From Podospora comata (Eukaryota; Ascomycota; Sordariomycetes; Sordariales; Podosporaceae), in assembly GCA_017354895.1 (NCBI GenBank), contig CP071495.1, positions 3,951,001-4,015,000 of the forward strand: a stretch of 64,000 nucleotides of DNA. Direction: 5' to 3'. The translations under genes were made by a program, and so were the position numbers. Within the stretch, counting starts at the first letter, position 1, and every line of letters starts with the position of its first letter. The notes beneath the pieces were generated by a model, which did no database searches, had not been told where the DNA came from, and saw nothing but the letters and a program-made list of their open reading frames with translations. Shown piece by piece: positions 34,639 to 44,751 of the stretch.

Positions 34639-36026
34639 ATGGTCCTCGCCAAGTCCTTCGTCCTCAGCTTACTGGCCCTTACCGCTGCCGCCGCCCCCAG
34701 CGGCCCAGGTGGAAAGGGTCCTCACAAGGGCAAGACCCCCAAGGGTTTTGTTACCGTGCAAGACGGAAAGTTCAAGCTCGACGGCAAGGACTTTTACTTT
34801 GCCGGTAGTAATGCGTACTACTTCCCCTTTAATGGCGTATGTTATCACCATCCCTTCCAGTCACGATCAATTAATATATGCTAACAACAATCAGGACCAA
34901 ACCGATGTCGAAAAGGGGTTGACCGCCGCCAAGAAGGCAGGTCTCACCGTCTTCCGCACCTGGGGATTCAACGACAAGAACAGCACATATATCCCGGGTG
35001 GTCTTCCACAGTATGGTGGTGAAGGCGCTGGTCCTTCCGAGGTGGTCTTCCAGTGGTTCCACCCCAACGGCACCTCCACCATCAACGTGGCCGGCTTCGA
35101 CAAGGTTGTCAAGGCCGCTGACAAGGTCGGAACCAAGCTGTTGGTTGCCCTGACAAACAACTGGGCGGATTACGGAGGCATGGACGTCTACACCGTCAAC
35201 CTGGGTGGAAAGTATCACGATGACGTATGTACCTTATTCAGAGCTGCCCTTCTTCCCACATGGTGGTGGGATAACTGACAGTGAACAGTTCTACACAGTT
35301 CCCAAGATCAAGAACGCCTACAAGCGCTACGTCAGGGAGATGGTCCTTCGCTACAAGGACTCCCCCACCATCTTTGGCTGGGAGCTCGCCAACGAGCCTC
35401 GTTGCGGTGCTGACGGCACTCGCAACCTTCCTCGTAGCCCAAACTGCAACCCGGCCGTCATGGGCGCTTGGGTCAAGGAGATGAGCGCCTACATCAAGTC
35501 GCTCGATCCCCACCATCTCGTCACCTGGGGCGGAGAGGGTGAATTCAACCTGCCCCAGGGTTCTGATGACTGGGCCTACGCTGGCGGGAACGGCGGTGAC
35601 TTTGATCACGAGATCGCCATCGACACAATTGACTTTGGTGTGTTCCATTCGTACCCGGACTGGTGGTCAAAGACTGTGGAATGGACACAGCAGTGGATCC
35701 GGGACCACGCCGCAGCTGGTCGCAAGGCCAAGAAGCCTGTTGTCCACGAGGAGTACGGCTGGATGACGCCCGAGGCCAGACTCGAGTACCTCGGAAAGAC
35801 ACACAACTCTACCCGTCTGGAGGTAATTGGCAGCTGGCAAAAGATCGAGGTGGAGGAGAAGCTGGCGGGAACCATGTACTGGCAGTTTGGGTACGGTGGT
35901 TACTCATATGGGCGTAACCACAATGACGGCTTCACCATTTACTTGGAGGACCCCGAGGCCAAGGAGCTGGTGTATGGTCATGCCAAGGCTATGAACAAGC
36001 TCAACAAGAAGAAGGGTGGCAGATAG
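34639..36026 (+). CDS. secreted endo-beta-1,4-mannanase, GH5 subfamily 7
   Basis: Three exons (34639-34836, 34895-35224, 35289-36026), both introns phase 0, code for 421 residues. A signal peptide ([20 protein letters not shown]) is followed by a short basic linker ([13 protein letters not shown]) and a single GH5 catalytic domain. Diagnostic blocks are [34 protein letters not shown] (acid/base Glu, residue 212), [12 protein letters not shown] and VVHEEYGWM (nucleophile Glu, residue 331). [11 protein letters not shown] closes the barrel. No carbohydrate-binding module is present. The enzyme hydrolyses internal bonds of mannan, galactomannan or glucomannan outside the cell. The tail (LNKKKGGR) is basic and unusual but short. 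Confidence 0.96.
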
Positions 36027-37232
36027 AGAGGGAGCAGCACCCCCAATATCTTGATATCGGTTAGCATCCCACATGCATGTATAATAGAAGGTTGTCAGGG
36101 AAAATCAAAAGCTTGATTGCGCACTTGATTGACTTGGGGTGATTGTGTGGAGATAAGCATCAGTGCCGACTTGGCAATGTAGGGAGTATAAGGGCCAAGG
36201 CGGAAAAAGCCGGTGTCGTGAAGCTTCGCCCACTCCTGTTGAGATCTTCTTCAGCCGTGGGATGCAGGGAGGATCTGAACGGGGCAACGAGACGCTGATC
36301 GTGGGTCTTGTGCATCAGTTGCCGCTTTATGAATGGCCGGGTCTTGTGATGGTTTTTCCATGTTATGAGTGTCCACCTTCGAAAGAGAGGTAGGTAGTGA
36401 CGGAAAACGAATATCTGAAAGTTGTACGACTACATACAAAACCAGATCACCTTTCCACACGATGCCCACGTCAATTTGTCTATCTTTTCATCACAGGCCA
36501 AGTCTCAACCCAGGATACAGAGAGTTGCTTGCATTTTATTCTGGTTTCTACACATCTTTTGAGGCCGCCCCCTTTTGATTCACCTAGACTAGGTAGGTAG
36601 GTACAGCTGATGGCTTTCTTCACTTGCATGAAAGTTGAGCTGAGCCTGCTCTGTAACGGGTTGTACAACTATTAGGATCATTATCTGTTGGGCCAGAGCT
36701 GACGGAAAATCCAAGCATTCGAACGCATGATCCGATTACTTCGGGAAGGATGGATGACGGACTGACCTACATTGGGAGTTTTTGGAAGGTTCCAAAGAAT
36801 GCGAAAGGCACAGTTGTCTCTCGTAACCGGACATCGGACAACTATCCGACGTTAGGTGGGTGAAATCATGGTGCCTAGTTCCAAATAACATCAATATAAA
36901 ATGTTGATGGCTTCAGCTCAGAGAACATGAACCTGACGCAAAAGATCTGAGTTTGTTACCACTGGATACCCCTTAACGTTTGCCGGCTGCACATGGCCGA
37001 TTCGGCTACACAAGCTAGCCACGAGCCAAGTGTTGATCCTGCTTAAAGCGGCGAGGGGCCGCGTGGGTGGTGCACCCATTTCAATCTGACCGACGGGACA
37101 CAGGCTCGGAAGAGTCGGATCTGTTTGCTCATACTCGCCTATAAAGATGTGAGAGCCCGCTGCCTCTGTGTCGAGTGGTTGTTCTCAGCCCAGTTGACCG
37201 TTCATCTCCTGCGGATATCCACATCGCGTACA
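36027..37232. other. intergenic, nothing recognised
   Basis: A 1.2-kb spacer. Two AGGTAGGTAG-type motifs occur, at 36388-36398 and 36589-36603. A TATA box for the next gene lies at 37140. I see no gene. Confidence 0.45.
37140..37147 (+). promoter_or_regulatory. TATA box of the small Cys-rich protein gene
   Basis: The sequence tataaaga lies 93 bases upstream of the ATG at 37233, at a plausible distance for a short leader. Confidence 0.4.
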
Positions 37233-37421
37233 ATGAAGCTCTCGGCGCCAATTCTATTCTTCTCTTTCTTTGCTGCTGCCTCGGTTGCCCAATACACTGG
37301 GCCATGTTCAGTTAACGACTGCGGTGCGAGTCACAGAGTATGCGCTCGAGGATGGCTCTGTGTCCCCTACCCAAGCTTTGACCCTGCAAAGAGACAAGGT
37401 TGTACGTGCAGTACCGCATGA
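37233..37421 (+). CDS. small secreted six-cysteine protein
   Basis: 62 residues. A signal peptide (MKLSAPILFFSFFAAASVAQ) is followed by a mature peptide of ~42 residues with six Cys in the pattern C-x4-C-x7-C-x5-C-x12-C-x-C, ending CTCSTA. An even Cys number, small size and a TATA box make a disulfide-stabilised secreted peptide likely; effectors, antimicrobial peptides and some adhesion peptides look like this. A good donor (gtacgt at 37402) with an acceptor ending at 37475 could splice out the last two Cys and give a 4-Cys, slightly longer form. I keep the unspliced form because it preserves the Cys pairs. No family recognised. Confidence 0.6.
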   Translation: MKLSAPILFFSFFAAASVAQYTGPCSVNDCGASHRVCARGWLCVPYPSFDPAKRQGCTCSTA

Positions 37422-38060
37422 AGTAGGTTCGACCATCAGTTACCATTAAATGGACCTGTACTGATTTTCTTCCAGACCGAACATCAACCAAGCTACAGCA
37501 CGGAATTCTGTAGCAAATGGGATTATGGTCGTTTTTCCTAGGCTGTCTTGCTGGACCAAGCTCAGACTCAACTCTGAATTTGCAAAGGTCCAAGAATTGT
37601 TCCGGAGTTACGGGTTGCGCGGGATTGCACATGGGTTCGCTTCATTGGAACAAAGCCTCGAAGAATAAATACACTTCTGCTTGCCTACCGATGTTTTTTT
37701 CGTTTATCGCACTGTTGGTCATATTCGCTCGGTTTCAATAGTGGTACTATGGAATGACATTATCTTGTCCCACCTACCAATCATGGCCTGCTGTGCGTGT
37801 TTTTGGAACCGCAGAGCCTCGTTGCATCACGCCGAGGGGTAAAATAAAGTAGGATCAGCACCACCTGTAGATGATATCATCACATGCACCTTGCCACGCC
37901 GTCGAACCTTTTTTTAATAAAACAAAAGGGTAAAACAACCTTGCCTACCTACCTTGCAAGCTTTGGACTGTGCTATTTGTCTAATCTCGTCCCAGCTTTC
38001 GAAGCTAAGCTTTTCCAAGACAAAAACTCCACGACGAATTTGACATGAAATGCGAGCAGC
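37422..38060. other. intergenic, nothing recognised
   Basis: A 639-base spacer leading to an MFS gene. It contains a cctacctacctt stretch near 37944. No gene is seen. Confidence 0.4.
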
Positions 38061-39569
38061 ATGGGCTCTGACGGGGAGAAGCCAGCATCTCCAACTCTAT
38101 CCGACACCGGCAATCATGTATTAGAAGCCATCCCCACCCTCGACCGCCACGAAGAAAAGCGGCTTCTCTTGAAGCTAGATGCCGTTTTCGTTCCAATCAT
38201 CATGCTGGTCTATATTTCTTGCTTCCTTGACCGCACCAATATCGGCAATGTCAAGGTGGCGGGGATGCCGGAGGATATCGGCGCATCTGATGTCGAGTTT
38301 TCGACCGCAGTGTCCATCTTTTACGCAACATATGTCGCATTCGAATCACCTTGGGCTATCCTACTCAAGAAACTCACTCCAAGAGTTGTGTTGACAGGCC
38401 TCTGCGTGGTCTGGAGCTTGACTACTATTTTCTCTGGTTTCATCACAGATATCGGGGGGCTGTATGCTGCAAGGTTAATACTAGGAGCATGTGAAGGCGG
38501 CCTCTTCCCCGGCTTAAATCTGTACCTGACCATGGTTTACAAACGAGAGGAACAAGCTCGCAGGGTCTCGTATCTGTTTGTTTGTGCGGCATTGTCGGGT
38601 GCGTTTGGGGGGTTGTTGGCATACGTGCTCCTGAAAATGGACGGCATAGGGGGATATGCTGGTTGGAGATGGGTCTACATCATAGAAGGCATCTTCAGCA
38701 TCCTCATAGGCTTGTTGATTTGGTTTGGCTTGCCAAACGATCCCACCAACGCCTACTTGAACGAGAGAGAAAGGGAAATGATGCAGATACGAGCAAAGCA
38801 GAGGGCACAGTATATGGGCAGTGAGGAGTTCAGTTGGGGAGAGATCAGAATAGCTTTGAAGGATTTCAAATTGTGGATCAGGTGAAGCCCCTTTTCTATC
38901 TCTCACCAACCCCTATTCATGTCCTGAACACAGTTCTAACTTGGCGAAAGCGGAGCCATTCAATTCTGCCAGGACATACTTTTGTACGGTTTCAGCACGT
39001 TTCTCCCTTCCATCATCACCAGTATGGGCCATAGCAGCATCGAAGCTCAATACCTCACTATCCCCGTTTACATTCTCGGAGGAGCGTGCTTTTTGACCCT
39101 GGCATTTGTTTCCGACCATCTGTGCATCCGAGGCCCGTTCATTGCCTTTGCCAACGTCTTTGGCATCGTCGGTTACATTCTCATCATCTGCCCGACAAGT
39201 AACGCCGTCAAATTCTTTGGCACGTTTCTGTGCGCAATTGCAGTGTACAGTGGTCCTGGACTCAATCTCACGTGGCTCAATGTAAACGTCGCACCCCATT
39301 ATCGCCGGGCAGCTTCGATTGGATTCCAACAAACCATCGGCAACACAGCTGGCATCGTGGCAGGCCAAATTTACCGGACTTCACCGTATCTCTTGGGCAA
39401 CATCTTTTCGGTCAGCGCTCTGGGCCTGGCTCAACTACTAATCCTGATTCACTGGTTGTACATTAGACGGTGCAACTTGCTCAAGGAGCAGATTGCCAGT
39501 GGCAAAGTGCAAGACAATAGAAGGGTAAAGACTGGTGACTGGGAGTTGGACTTTAAATATCATCTCTAG
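38061..39569 (+). CDS. MFS transporter, anion:cation symporter type (Dal5/Tna1-like)
   Basis: Two exons (38061-38881, 38951-39569) code for 479 residues. The acceptor after gaaag at 38950 is chosen because it alone joins the frames into LWIS-GAIQFCQDILLYGFSTFLPSII, a conserved block of this family. LDAVFVPIIMLVYISCFLDRTNIGNVKVAGM near residue 35 is the signature of helix 1 in fungal allantoate/nicotinate-type permeases. ARLILGACEGGLFPG (helix 4-5) and GWRWVYIIEGIFSILIG (helix 6) support the assignment. The family imports organic anions such as allantoate, nicotinate, pantothenate or related carboxylates with protons at the plasma membrane. The exact substrate cannot be told. The gene for a secreted protein starts 281 bases downstream. 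Confidence 0.92.
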
Positions 39570-39850
39570 GCATAAGGCGCCCAAATCTTGTCCCTCGAAA
39601 GCTTTTGGCAGAAATCTCGGCTATTGCCACACTGGAGAATGATCAAGTGATCGAATACGCCGCAAATCCGGCCCGTTTGATTCTTCTCGATTTAGCCTGT
39701 CCAGCCTTCATGTTGTAAGCCCTACCAGGATTGCTCCAATGCATACAGGCACTCATCAGAACATACCAAATTCAGAGAAAACAGAGCAACCTTGCAAGAA
39801 ATCCTACATTTGAATTTCTCACATGCCTAGAACTCTTAAGGAGAGCCACA

Positions 39851-40504
39851 ATGATATACAGACGCCCTTTGTTAATAATTCTGGCTGTTGCAATACCTCT
39901 TACTTTTGCCCAGCCGTCTCCCAACATCCTTGACTGGCTAGACCTCTTATCCACCACCTCCACACCATCAACATGCCGTACTGTACTCTCTGGCCAGGCG
40001 CTTTTCTTTTCTGATTTCAGGGCCTATCTTGAAGGACAAAACTCCTCAATTGGATACACATCATGCCGGGCACAGCTTCCCTTTGAGTACATGCCGCACG
40101 GGTTTGCATTCTCAGTGTTCCACACATTCGTCTCTGGACACCTTACACGAGAAAAAGGCACAGTACTGAAGGAGATTGGGATAGAAGTTGCGTATCTTGG
40201 CGAGCAAGTCAGGAAGATGCAGACTGATGGAAGGGTGATCAAGAATGTGTATGGACAGATAGCAAGCGGGTACAATGGTACATTTGCGCTTTCTGTGCAT
40301 CTAAAGCCTATGGAGAAGGATGATGCGGAGTTGGGGGTGGCGAGCTGTCCGGGTGCATATTCTCAGCCTGTGATTGAGGTAGATTTGTGGGCCAAGCTAG
40401 TAGTAGATGATGGTTACTTGGGAGAAGGGAGTGAGGCCACCTACAAACAGTCATGGGTGGAGGGTCCAATGGTGGAGTTTGACGTTCTTTGGTCATCCTG
40501 TTAG
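39851..40504 (+). CDS. secreted protein, possibly DUF4360-like
   Basis: 217 residues, single exon. The start is at MIYRRPLLIILAVAIPLTFAQ, a clear signal peptide, in a context of gagccacaATG. The mature protein has Cys residues in STCRTV, YTSCRAQLPFEY, VASCPGAY and a closing VLWSSC. The pattern of a Cys followed by P-x-G-F-x-F-S-V and then a G-H-L turn, ending with a W-x-x-C, recalls the DUF4360 family of small secreted fungal proteins, but the match is from memory and weak. One N-glycosylation site is at NSS and another at NGT. It lies just outside the transposon at 40641. Function unknown. Confidence 0.68.
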   Translation: MIYRRPLLIILAVAIPLTFAQPSPNILDWLDLLSTTSTPSTCRTVLSGQALFFSDFRAYLEGQNSSIGYTSCRAQLPFEYMPHGFAFSVFHTFVSGHLTREKGTVLKEIGIEVAYLGEQVRKMQTDGRVIKNVYGQIASGYNGTFALSVHLKPMEKDDAELGVASCPGAYSQPVIEVDLWAKLVVDDGYLGEGSEATYKQSWVEGPMVEFDVLWSSC

Positions 40505-40640
40505 CAAAAGGTGGTTGGATGGCCTGCCGTGCCAGTTACTATGTTTGCCCGCCGTCTGAAGTAAAACGTGTAGCGCTGTGAATTTAGACCTTCTCAAACA
40601 GAGAATGGTCTCTTAGTTATCCCATAGGGCCTTTGCCCTA

Positions 40641-40665
40641 ACGTACATTATAAGCGAGTGCACCA
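40641..40665. repeat. left terminal inverted repeat of the pogo element
   Basis: The 25 bases starting acgtacattataagcg are the exact reverse complement of 42885-42909. The preceding dinucleotide is TA. Confidence 0.93.
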
Positions 40666-40722
40666 CTTTTTAAGTGACGCACCATCCTTCCACCCAACAT
40701 CGACTTTTCTACACAACCCAAT

Positions 40723-40904
40723 ATGCCTTCTACTTTAAAGGAAGCCAGGGTAATCTTAGCCCTCGAAGCTCTTCAAAAAATAAAAATCTTAGCCTCCGAG
40801 CCGCAGGAAAGATCTACAACGTCCACCATACGACTCTCTTACGACGACGCGCTGGCCGGCCTGCACGACGTCATACTATACCCAAATCGAAGAAGCTTAC
40901 TTAA
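40723..40904 (+). pseudogene. 5' remnant of pogo-type transposase
   Basis: An ATG at 40723 opens MPSTLKEARVILALEALQ, the usual start of fungal Fot-like transposases (helix-turn-helix psq/CENP-B region). After the adenine-rich stretch near codon 18 the homologous sequence continues in the neighbouring frame (NLSLRAAGKIYNVHHTTLLRRRAGRPARR), so there is a single frameshift. That frame ends in a stop after KSKKLT at 40904. This part still has ordinary base composition; the AT-rich mutated core begins just downstream. Confidence 0.8.
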
Positions 40905-41553
40905 TCCGAAGAGGATACTATTATTTAATATATTATTAAGCTATATACGCGAGATTTTCTATTAAGATTGCGTGGTGTAGAAAATGTAGTTAACTAACTA
41001 CTACGCGTACGTAACGCGCCTTCTATTAGTAAGCTCTAGGTATATAACTTCGTTAAACGCTAGCTATAGCTCTGTACGTATTTTACGCGTATATACGACT
41101 ATTAGAGAGTTAAGTACGAAGATTTAAAGGTTATTAGCAAGTGGTTTACGCTTATACGAAATACTAAAGTTAAATATAGTATTATAGATAACGATATTAA
41201 TAATTTCGATGAGACTAAGTTTATAATAAATATTATTTTTACAGGTATAGTAAATACGACCTCAGACGGCTTTAGTAAAGTAAAATAAATTTAGTTTATT
41301 AACCGCGAATAGGTAACGGTAATCTAGGAAGTTAATACTTTTAGTTAAACTATCTTTACTTTTATTATTTTAACCGCGTAGTATTACTTTATTAATTAAT
41401 ATATTTAATATAACTTATTATTCACTTAGTATATTATAGTTACTAATAATAATTAGATTATTAATTTAGTAAATTTAAATTAAACTAAATACTTTAATTA
41501 TTATATAACGTTTTATATAAAGGGTAAATACTAGTTATTAATCTTTAACGGTT

Positions 41554-41973
41554 TGTCACAGTTAAGCCAACAGGCAGGACGGACCGTGTGCGGGGCACAA
41601 GACGCACAGACAATCGCTAGTAGGACCAATCAGGGCAAGGCTACGCGATCATGGGCAACAGACTGGGAAGACACAGTGATCGCGGCAATACAACCAATAG
41701 GGAGTCATGGAGGATCATAGCGATCATTACGATCATTAAGAATGAGCAGAATGATCACCATGATCAGGGCTTAGCACGAGGTCTATATATACGGAGGAAC
41801 TGGCTATGTAGATAGATAGTTCCGCAGTATGCAATTCAAGCTTGTATTCACGGGATCTAGTGTTTACATTGAGACATCTTGTTGTGCACTGTTTAGCTGC
41901 ACCGAACCACGATTATTCAGAAGTGCCTTCGACCAGTATCCCTTTCAGAGGTTCTGGATAGGGGTTCGTCACA
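41554..41973. mobile_element. solo LTR of an LTR retrotransposon, nested in the pogo element
   Basis: A 420-bp segment of normal base composition inside the AT-rich core. It begins TGTCACAG and ends CGTCACA, and is flanked by a perfect 5-bp target duplication cggtt (41549-41553 and 41974-41978). A TATA-like ctatatata lies near 41781. No internal retroelement sequence is present, so this is a solo LTR that looks whole. The superfamily (copia or gypsy) is not decided by the sequence. It carries no visible RIP, so it looks younger than the mutation of its host element. Confidence 0.9.
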
Positions 41974-42499
41974 CGGTTACAAAAGCTATTACTTAACTAA
42001 ATTCAAACGCTACTATTAGTAAAATTATATTATTACGCTCTATATACCTTTATACTTTTTTTACTTCCTTTAACTACTCGATATTAATTACTTTAGGCCG
42101 CTAAAATAAGTGTACGGTCGCTAGATCAAAGACTTAATATATATATATATTAACTATATAAGTAAGCTCGAGTTTCTTTATACCTTCCGCGAGGCTTTCT
42201 TTATCTTTATAATAGAGAAGAATATATAGGGTAGTTTTGCGGGCGCTAGCCTTATACCGTACAATCTAGAGAGGGTACTTTCTAAGCTAAATATAAAGCT
42301 TTATACGCTAATACTTTTAAATTTACGGCTCGGCACTATATAACCTTAGATCTCCCAAATACTATATAACCCTCGAAAAGCTAATTTACAATCAGCGCTT
42401 ATTAAGACTCGTATAATTAACTATTAAAATAGCTCCCCGACTTTAATACTAGCTACACTAAATTAGCTTACTAAAGGTATAATAGCTATAATGCATTAA

Positions 42500-42826
42500 G
42501 TAGCTCTCTTTCGTGCAGAGGTCTCTTCGCTCCGTAAGGTCAATAAAGCACTAAGTAAGCGCCGGAGAGCTTAAAAAACACGTGTAAGGCTTGGAGGGTC
42601 ACTTACTATACAAGAGGCACAGGATCTATTGGATCAGAAGGCCGTGGATAAGGATGGAGTGCAAGAAACGCAGCCGGATAGTAGTAATGCAGGGGGGGCT
42701 CGTACGAAGGTTCAGTGCTGTAGTGTGTGCGGCAAGCCTGGCCATAATGCGCGCACTTGCCAGGAAGCTGCAGATGCCTCAGATTCAGCTGTTTTTGATG
42801 TAATTATAGTTAATTCCTTGTGTTGA
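42500..42826 (+). pseudogene. 3' remnant of pogo-type transposase with CCHC zinc knuckle
   Basis: The last ~105 codons of the transposase are legible. They include a basic stretch (LRKVNKALSKRRRA) and a zinc knuckle CSVCGKPGHNARTC (C-x2-C-x4-H-x4-C), ending at a stop at 42824-42826. Zinc knuckles at the C-terminus are common in fungal pogo-like transposases. The base composition here is normal, unlike the core upstream. Confidence 0.8.
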
Positions 42827-42867
42827 TGTGGTGTAATTGAGGATAGTATTCATAGGGTGGTGGAAAG

Positions 42868-42901
42868 TGGTGCACTCGCTTATATGGTGCACTCGCTTAT
42901 A
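42868..42901. repeat. perfect tandem 17-bp duplication inside the right transposon end
   Basis: tggtgcactcgcttata occurs at 42868-42884 and again at 42885-42901. The second copy is part of the right TIR. The left end has only one copy. Confidence 0.92.
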
Positions 42902-42909
42902 ATGTACGT
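42885..42909. repeat. right terminal inverted repeat of the pogo element
   Basis: The exact 25-base reverse complement of 40641-40665, followed by the TA target dinucleotide. Confidence 0.93.
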
Positions 42910-43611
42910 TAGGTATCTTTTGAGCCTGTTGGCTGTCTTTGAAAGGGTTTGGGATAATGTACTGCTTTTTTGACTTTCAGGTTCTTTCTAGTGTCATTTA
43001 CCTAGCCCGTTTGGTATGGATATGTGTGGCTTAAAGAGATGGCCGCCGTGATGATAGGTAGATCATTGGTTGGATAGAGTGATACCAGAAAGTCAGCCGT
43101 GAGAACTGTCGCACCGAGAGTTTGAGACTGTGTAATTCCCGAGCTGCAGACTTTGGCGCTGGCTGTGCTGCAGTGTCTCAACTTGGCCCAGCGGCCTTCT
43201 CGAGCTTGGATGCCTCACGGTGATTGGTGTGTCGGATTGCGCCACTATTTTGACATTTCTTCTCTCAGGGGCCACACAAAGGCAGTCAATTGCCGTGGGG
43301 GTGCCAAGTCGTGCTGGAAAAGCCGTGAGCTCGAACCAGTCAGTGACAATGCACGTCTAGAAATAAAATGTCCCGCGGTAATTGCAGGAGAAATGCGTCC
43401 TTGAGCGCCCATTTCAGGAGGTGGAGGTGGCGGTGGAGGGCTATTGAAGAATGAGTCCCCATCCTTTTCAGATGTTGTGGGCTTGGATTTTCCCTCTGGA
43501 CAAAATCAGTGATGCTACCTTTTTCAAAGCTCTCCTCAATGTTACTGCCGAGTCATCTAAACACGAGAATCACCACGAACTAAAAGTCAGCTCTCGCAAA
43601 AAGGGACAACG
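42910..43611. other. intergenic, nothing recognised
   Basis: About 700 bases between the transposon end and the membrane protein gene. A purine-rich ggaggtggaggtggcggtgg run lies near 43420. No credible gene is seen. Confidence 0.4.
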
Positions 43612-44517
43612 ATGGGCCGAATATCACAACTAGCTATTTTATGGCTTCTTCACCTATGCCCGGGGCTTTCACAGGATGCTTCAAATACCAGACATGTTCG
43701 TTATGATCCTCCTCCATTTATAACCTCAGGGGCAATCGCCAAGCCTTCAGGGGTAAGTGGGTCGGCGTTTGTGTTGCCTTTCAACTAACAACCATCGACA
43801 CAGTCCACGACACAGTCAGGATATGCAGATACACGATCTTTAAACGTAGAAAAAACACCTCGAAATACCTCGGTAGCAGCGGCAAATCCCTCCGAATCGC
43901 TATCAAGCAGCAGCCCAACTCTCAGCACCGGGGCCCAAGCTGGTATCATAACAGGCTCTGCCCTTCTCTTCTTCCTCCTGCTCAGTCTCGCCGTGTATCT
44001 TTTCTGCCTCAGGAACAGGAAAAAACAGTCGCCACTCGGTATCAATGCCCATTCTGGGTTAACCACACGCCCCAGCAATCAACACCTCATCAGCAGCCGA
44101 ACAAGCCAAGCCACGCTCCAAACACCCAAACGCGCCCGAACACCGCTTTCCTTCCCCTTCTCTAACTCCAAAAGAACCGGCCAAGAACAACAGGGAATAC
44201 CTCTGAGCCCCAGTGCTCTTGAAGTCGTGCGAGAAAGGCTAGAGATGGAGTCATTGGGGTTCGGCTACCAGCAAGACAGACGGGACAACAGGCAAGAGGC
44301 CAAGAGCGTAGTGGAAAGCTTGGACTGGGACTGGAAGCGGGTGTATGTGTATCCATTTGCCTCGTCGGCATCATCTCGAGGGTCCGTTTACTCTACATCG
44401 GAGGATGCGCCAGGGTTAGAACAAGGAAAGATTGGACCAGGGCTGGGATCTTATTGGGAGGTCAGCAGTCATGGCAGCAATGGGGGTACTGGCACACCTG
44501 GAGGGAGTCGAAGATAG
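43612..44517 (+). CDS. single-pass type I membrane protein, unknown
   Basis: Two exons (43612-43752, 43804-44517) code for 284 residues. Exon 1 supplies a signal peptide (MGRISQLAILWLLHLCPGLSQ) and a short ectodomain. The intron is gtaagt...acacag and phase 0. Exon 2 continues a Ser/Thr-rich stalk (NTSVAAANPSESLSSSSPTLST) into one membrane helix (IITGSALLFFLLLSLAVYLFCL). A basic stop-transfer RNRKK and a ~150-residue Ser/Arg-rich cytoplasmic tail follow. This layout resembles small Mid2/Wsc-style wall-stress sensors, but no Cys-rich WSC domain is present, so that is only an analogy. Another in-frame acag at 43812-43815 would drop four residues. The 3' end converges on the Utp12-domain gene. 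Confidence 0.78.
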
Positions 44518-44751
44518 GAGTCTGGCAGTGAATAATGATGCAAGGGAAAGACCTGGGGAACTACATGGTCGAGTGATGATGAGGATCGAAGCGGTAATGA
44601 TAATGATAATCAAGACGGAGGCTGATAAAATACGCAGAGGCCACATCTAGTAGCATAAAAAGCTAAGACGTTTCGTTACATGGACTTTAGGTATCTGTAT
44701 TAACATGTAAACTAACGCCTGGAGGATATGCTACCACTCTAACCGACCACT

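Larger units (their letters stand above)
40641..42909 (+). mobile_element. Fot/pogo-type DNA transposon, RIP-degraded, complete ends
   Basis: A 2269-bp element bounded by identical 25-bp terminal inverted repeats (acgtacattataagcgagtg and five more bases) and flanked by TA on both sides (40639-40640 and 42910-42911), as expected for Tc1-mariner/pogo insertions. The left end encodes a CENP-B/psq-like N-terminus starting MPSTLKEARVILALEALQ, with AGRPARRHTIPKSKKLT in another frame. The right end encodes a transposase C-terminus with a CCHC knuckle. The core (about 40920-41550 and 41980-42490) is extremely AT-rich and nearly free of CpA and TpG while CpG remains, the signature of RIP. The catalytic part is unreadable, so the element cannot move itself. 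A solo LTR is inserted at 41554-41973. Confidence 0.92.
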
